Source of the DNA: CAG-917 sp051883555
Lineage (GTDB): Bacteria; Bacillota; Clostridia; Christensenellales; CAG-917
Direction of reading: 5' to 3'
Assembly: GCA_051883555.1 (NCBI GenBank)
Contig: JBJETY010000048.1
Span: 1 to 7,297, forward strand
DNA: 7,297 nucleotides
Part shown: positions 5,413-7,297 of the stretch, one piece after another
Numbering within the stretch: position 1 is the first letter of the stretch
Layout: every line of letters begins with the position of its first letter
Translations under genes and position numbers: made by a program
Notes under the pieces: model-generated
Told to the model about the DNA's origin: nothing
Seen by the model: only the letters and a program-made list of their open reading frames with translations
The model's database searches: none

Positions 5413-6543
5413 ATGGCTAAAATTTATTTACATAAAAAACTGAAAAATACGATAATAGCCTTGGTTGTGATAGCGCTCGTTTTTACTCTGTTCGGCGTTC
5501 TATTATTATCAGATTCATTTGCAAACGAAAAGGGACACCTTTCGGGCGATTACTACAACGTTATATCGAGCGTTCCCGATATTGCTTTAAAAAATCCTAA
5601 AATCAACGAAATTGCTATACTCGGTAGTCACGATTCATTCAGCGATAAAATTACAACGTCTTCCGAATTGGATCCTGCAAATACCGGCATTATGGCGAGC
5701 AAGGCTTTCGGGGCGATATCTCAAGGGTTGTTTACCAGATTTTCCGTCACGCAAGAGCTGGACGCTGCAGGACAGCTTTCTCTCGGAGTGCGTTATTTCG
5801 ACGTGCGTACGTCTTTGTATAACGGGGAGTGGTGGACTAAGCACGGCAGATTGTCAGGAAAACTCGACGACTATTTAACGCAGATTTTGCAGTTTTCCGA
5901 GCAGTATGACGGTGAAGTGATTATTCTCGATTTTCAACATTCGTATTTCGGAGAGCAAACCGTAAACGATTTTTTTGAACATTTATCCGAAGTAAAAGTG
6001 AACGGAAAATCGATTTACGATTATGCGTCGTACGTCGCAGAAAATATATCGATTGATGAATTAAGATATAACGACGTATGCGCAGCGGGAAAAACCGGAT
6101 TAGTTTTGTTGTTCAACTGTGAAGATTATGAATACGACTTCGACGATATTACGTCCGAGTATAAAAAATATTTTTACGACCGTGAGAGCGACGTAAGGTC
6201 CCTTTGGCACTCGACTTGCAATACGAAACATCTTATCGAGGGAATAAACGAAGAAGCTAAGCTTTTAAAAAACACCACGGAGCATAGCGGCAAATTAAGA
6301 ATAAATCAGACGCAACATGCGTTTAGCGGCGACGGAATATTTAATGCGATATTCAGCTGGTCGCTACTTAACATAGCGGACGATTATAACGTAGAGCTGA
6401 TTGAAAATCCGAATTTTAACGAATGGCTCAGCGTTATGCCGATAACAATGGTAGATTTCGCCACCTCAAAAAAAGGCGACTTTAATCGCAGAATAAACGC
6501 CATTATTTATGATTACAACGTAAATTTATGTGCGACTTACTAA
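5413..6543 (+). CDS. Membrane-anchored PI-PLC X-domain phosphodiesterase-like protein
   Basis: This is a predicted surface phospholipase C-like enzyme. Enzymes of this fold cleave phosphatidylinositol (or its glycosylated forms) by acid-base chemistry with two histidines. The 376 residues start with a basic stretch and a hydrophobic segment at about 12-33, then SDSFA. This is either a signal anchor or a Sec signal, so the rest should lie outside the cell. The X domain follows: AILGSHDSF with His73-Asp74, SVTQELDAAGQLSLGVRYFDVR (111-132) with Asp130 and Arg132, TKHGRL with His144, and GEVIILDFQH (167-176). Asp348 in ITMVDF probably matches the late catalytic-site Asp of Bacillus PI-PLC. All expected active-site residues therefore seem present. 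There is no Y or C2 domain, as usual in bacterial forms. The SVTQ...QL..GVRYFDVR block is closer to the PLCXD-type branch than to secreted Bacillus enzymes. Substrate is unknown. The gene has its own promoter and looks monocistronic or joined only to queH. Confidence 0.85.
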   Translation: MAKIYLHKKLKNTIIALVVIALVFTLFGVLLLSDSFANEKGHLSGDYYNVISSVPDIALKNPKINEIAILGSHDSFSDKITTSSELDPANTGIMASKAFGAISQGLFTRFSVTQELDAAGQLSLGVRYFDVRTSLYNGEWWTKHGRLSGKLDDYLTQILQFSEQYDGEVIILDFQHSYFGEQTVNDFFEHLSEVKVNGKSIYDYASYVAENISIDELRYNDVCAAGKTGLVLLFNCEDYEYDFDDITSEYKKYFYDRESDVRSLWHSTCNTKHLIEGINEEAKLLKNTTEHSGKLRINQTQHAFSGDGIFNAIFSWSLLNIADDYNVELIENPNFNEWLSVMPITMVDFATSKKGDFNRRINAIIYDYNVNLCATY

Positions 6544-6606
6544 TTATCGTAACTTTTCAAATTGCATAAAGTATTAATTTCAAAACACACTTATACAAAT
6601 TTAAAT

Positions 6607-6670
6607 TTATCTGCAGGATGAATAAGCAAATAAAAGTATTTTTTTACGTTTAGTTTGAAATTGCAGATAA
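6607..6670 (+). promoter_or_regulatory. Long-range inverted repeat in the queH upstream region
   Basis: TTATCTGCA (6607-6615) is the exact reverse complement of TGCAGATAA (6662-6670), with a possible G-U pair inside. In RNA this would form a 9-10 bp stem around a roughly 46-base AT-rich loop. The stem is immediately followed by the hairpin at 6673-6697. The pair may be a structured leader or a palindromic operator; it does not match the preQ1 riboswitch pattern. Confidence 0.4.
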
Positions 6671-6672
6671 TG

Positions 6673-6697
6673 CGTCGTCTAAAAGCGGCCGACGACG
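6673..6697 (+). promoter_or_regulatory. Hairpin next to the queH ribosome binding site
   Basis: CGTCGTC (6673-6679) pairs perfectly with GACGACG (6691-6697), leaving an 11-base loop. The stem ends one base before AAAGGA (6698-6703), the ribosome site, which lies six bases before the ATG at 6710. No T-run follows, so it is not an intrinsic terminator. It could affect access of ribosomes. Confidence 0.45.
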
Positions 6698-6709
6698 AAA
6701 GGAAAAAGA

Positions 6710-7291
6710 ATGAACGCCCAAGCGGAATTAGACAAATTGATAGATAAATTGCAGAGCGAAGGCAAAAGGCCTTCGCTGCTTCTGCATTGTTGTTGCGGTC
6801 CGTGTGCAAGTTATTGCATAGATTATTTAAATGAGTATTTTTCGATTACGGCTTTGTTTTTCAATCCTAACATTATGCCTAAGCAGGAATACGAGTTGAG
6901 ACTAGAAGCGTTTAATAAACTGCTCACGCACTATGACGGTGTAAAAAAGGTAATATTGACAGGCTTTGAAGATAATTATACCGAACTTGTCAAGGGACGT
7001 GAAAACGAGCCTGAGGGCGGTGAAAGGTGCAAACGCTGCATCGAATTTCGCCTTGCCAAAACGGCTGAAGCTTCTGAAGGGTATGATTATTTTGCAACGA
7101 CCTTAACGGTAAGTCCGCATAAAGACGCGGCGTATATCAATGATAAGGGAATCGAACTTTCTAAAATTTTTAATAAGGCAGAATATTTGCCGACGGATTT
7201 TAAAAAGAAAAACGGTTTTTTGCGGTCAATCGAATTGAGCAAAGAATACGGACTTTACAGACAAAATTATTGCGGGTGCAAGTTTTTATAA
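6710..7291 (+). CDS. queH: Epoxyqueuosine reductase QueH
   Basis: QueH carries out the last step of queuosine synthesis, reducing epoxyqueuosine to queuosine at position 34 of tRNAs with GUN anticodons (His, Asp, Asn, Tyr). It is the iron-sulfur, cobalamin-free alternative to QueG. The 193 residues are normal for the family (former DUF208). Signatures are HCCCGPCASYC with Cys27-29, Cys32 and Cys36; ERCKRCIEFRL with Cys107 and Cys110; TTLTVSPHKD (130-139); and a C-terminal RSIELSKEYGLYRQNYCGC (172-190) with Cys188 and Cys190. These cysteines include the iron-sulfur ligands and a redox pair in characterised members; which is which is not assigned here. The start at 6710 is supported by AAAGGA six bases upstream. 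The gap to the previous stop is 166 bp with no terminator seen, and no clear well-spaced promoter was found, so it may be read partly from upstream. No other queuosine gene is in the window. The gene ends six bases before the window edge. Confidence 0.96.
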   Translation: MNAQAELDKLIDKLQSEGKRPSLLLHCCCGPCASYCIDYLNEYFSITALFFNPNIMPKQEYELRLEAFNKLLTHYDGVKKVILTGFEDNYTELVKGRENEPEGGERCKRCIEFRLAKTAEASEGYDYFATTLTVSPHKDAAYINDKGIELSKIFNKAEYLPTDFKKKNGFLRSIELSKEYGLYRQNYCGCKFL

Positions 7292-7297
7292 TAGAGT

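Noticed and set aside
6544..6709. preQ1 riboswitch or well-spaced promoter before queH
   Set aside because: The preQ1 class I pattern is absent. TTGCAT at 6562 and TATACA at 6592 are 24 bp apart, too far for a normal sigma-A promoter.

Overview
The window looks like chromosome from a low-GC Gram-positive anaerobe (Bacillota, Clostridia-like, perhaps an uncultured gut lineage). This is inferred from the gene set: a V/A-type ATPase, a P2-type calcium pump, a membrane-anchored PI-PLC-fold protein and QueH. Strong GGAGG-type ribosome binding sites, a near-consensus sigma-A promoter, moderate-GC genes and very AT-rich spacers fit the same picture. The exact lineage cannot be settled from this window. 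All recognised genes are on the + strand.

Bases 1-4360 hold the end of a cation-transport operon. It starts with the 3' part of the V-type ATPase B subunit (open at the window edge), followed after 22 bp by the D (central stalk) subunit. After another 13 bp comes a complete 962-residue P-type Ca2+-ATPase, which appears to be co-transcribed with the rotary ATPase. A 185-bp gene-free trailer leads to a strong intrinsic terminator (11-bp stem, TTA loop, T-rich tail) at 4546-4577.

Bases 4361-5412 contain no convincing protein gene. The most unusual structure of the window is here, immediately after the terminator: an AT-rich tandem array of about fourteen units of 22-25 bp (about 4591-4911). The units are organised into a higher-order repeat of four units, about 92-94 bp long, and the first two higher-order copies share a nearly identical 58-bp block (57/58). 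The array runs into a T9-G10 homopolymer junction, and one more degenerate unit lies beyond it. Further on are a tandem pair of 16-bp repeats, a very AT-rich stretch, a doubtful 18-codon ORF and a near-perfect promoter (TAGACA, 17 bp, TATAAT) only 17 bp before the next start codon.

Bases 5413-6543 encode a 376-residue protein with an N-terminal membrane anchor and an extracytoplasmic PI-PLC X-type domain that keeps the catalytic residues. Bases 6710-7291 encode the epoxyqueuosine reductase QueH of queuosine-tRNA synthesis. The 166-bp gap before queH carries a 9-bp long-range inverted repeat and a short hairpin that abuts the queH ribosome binding site. The first three genes clearly work together in membrane ion transport. 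The PI-PLC-like gene and queH look functionally unrelated to them and to each other.
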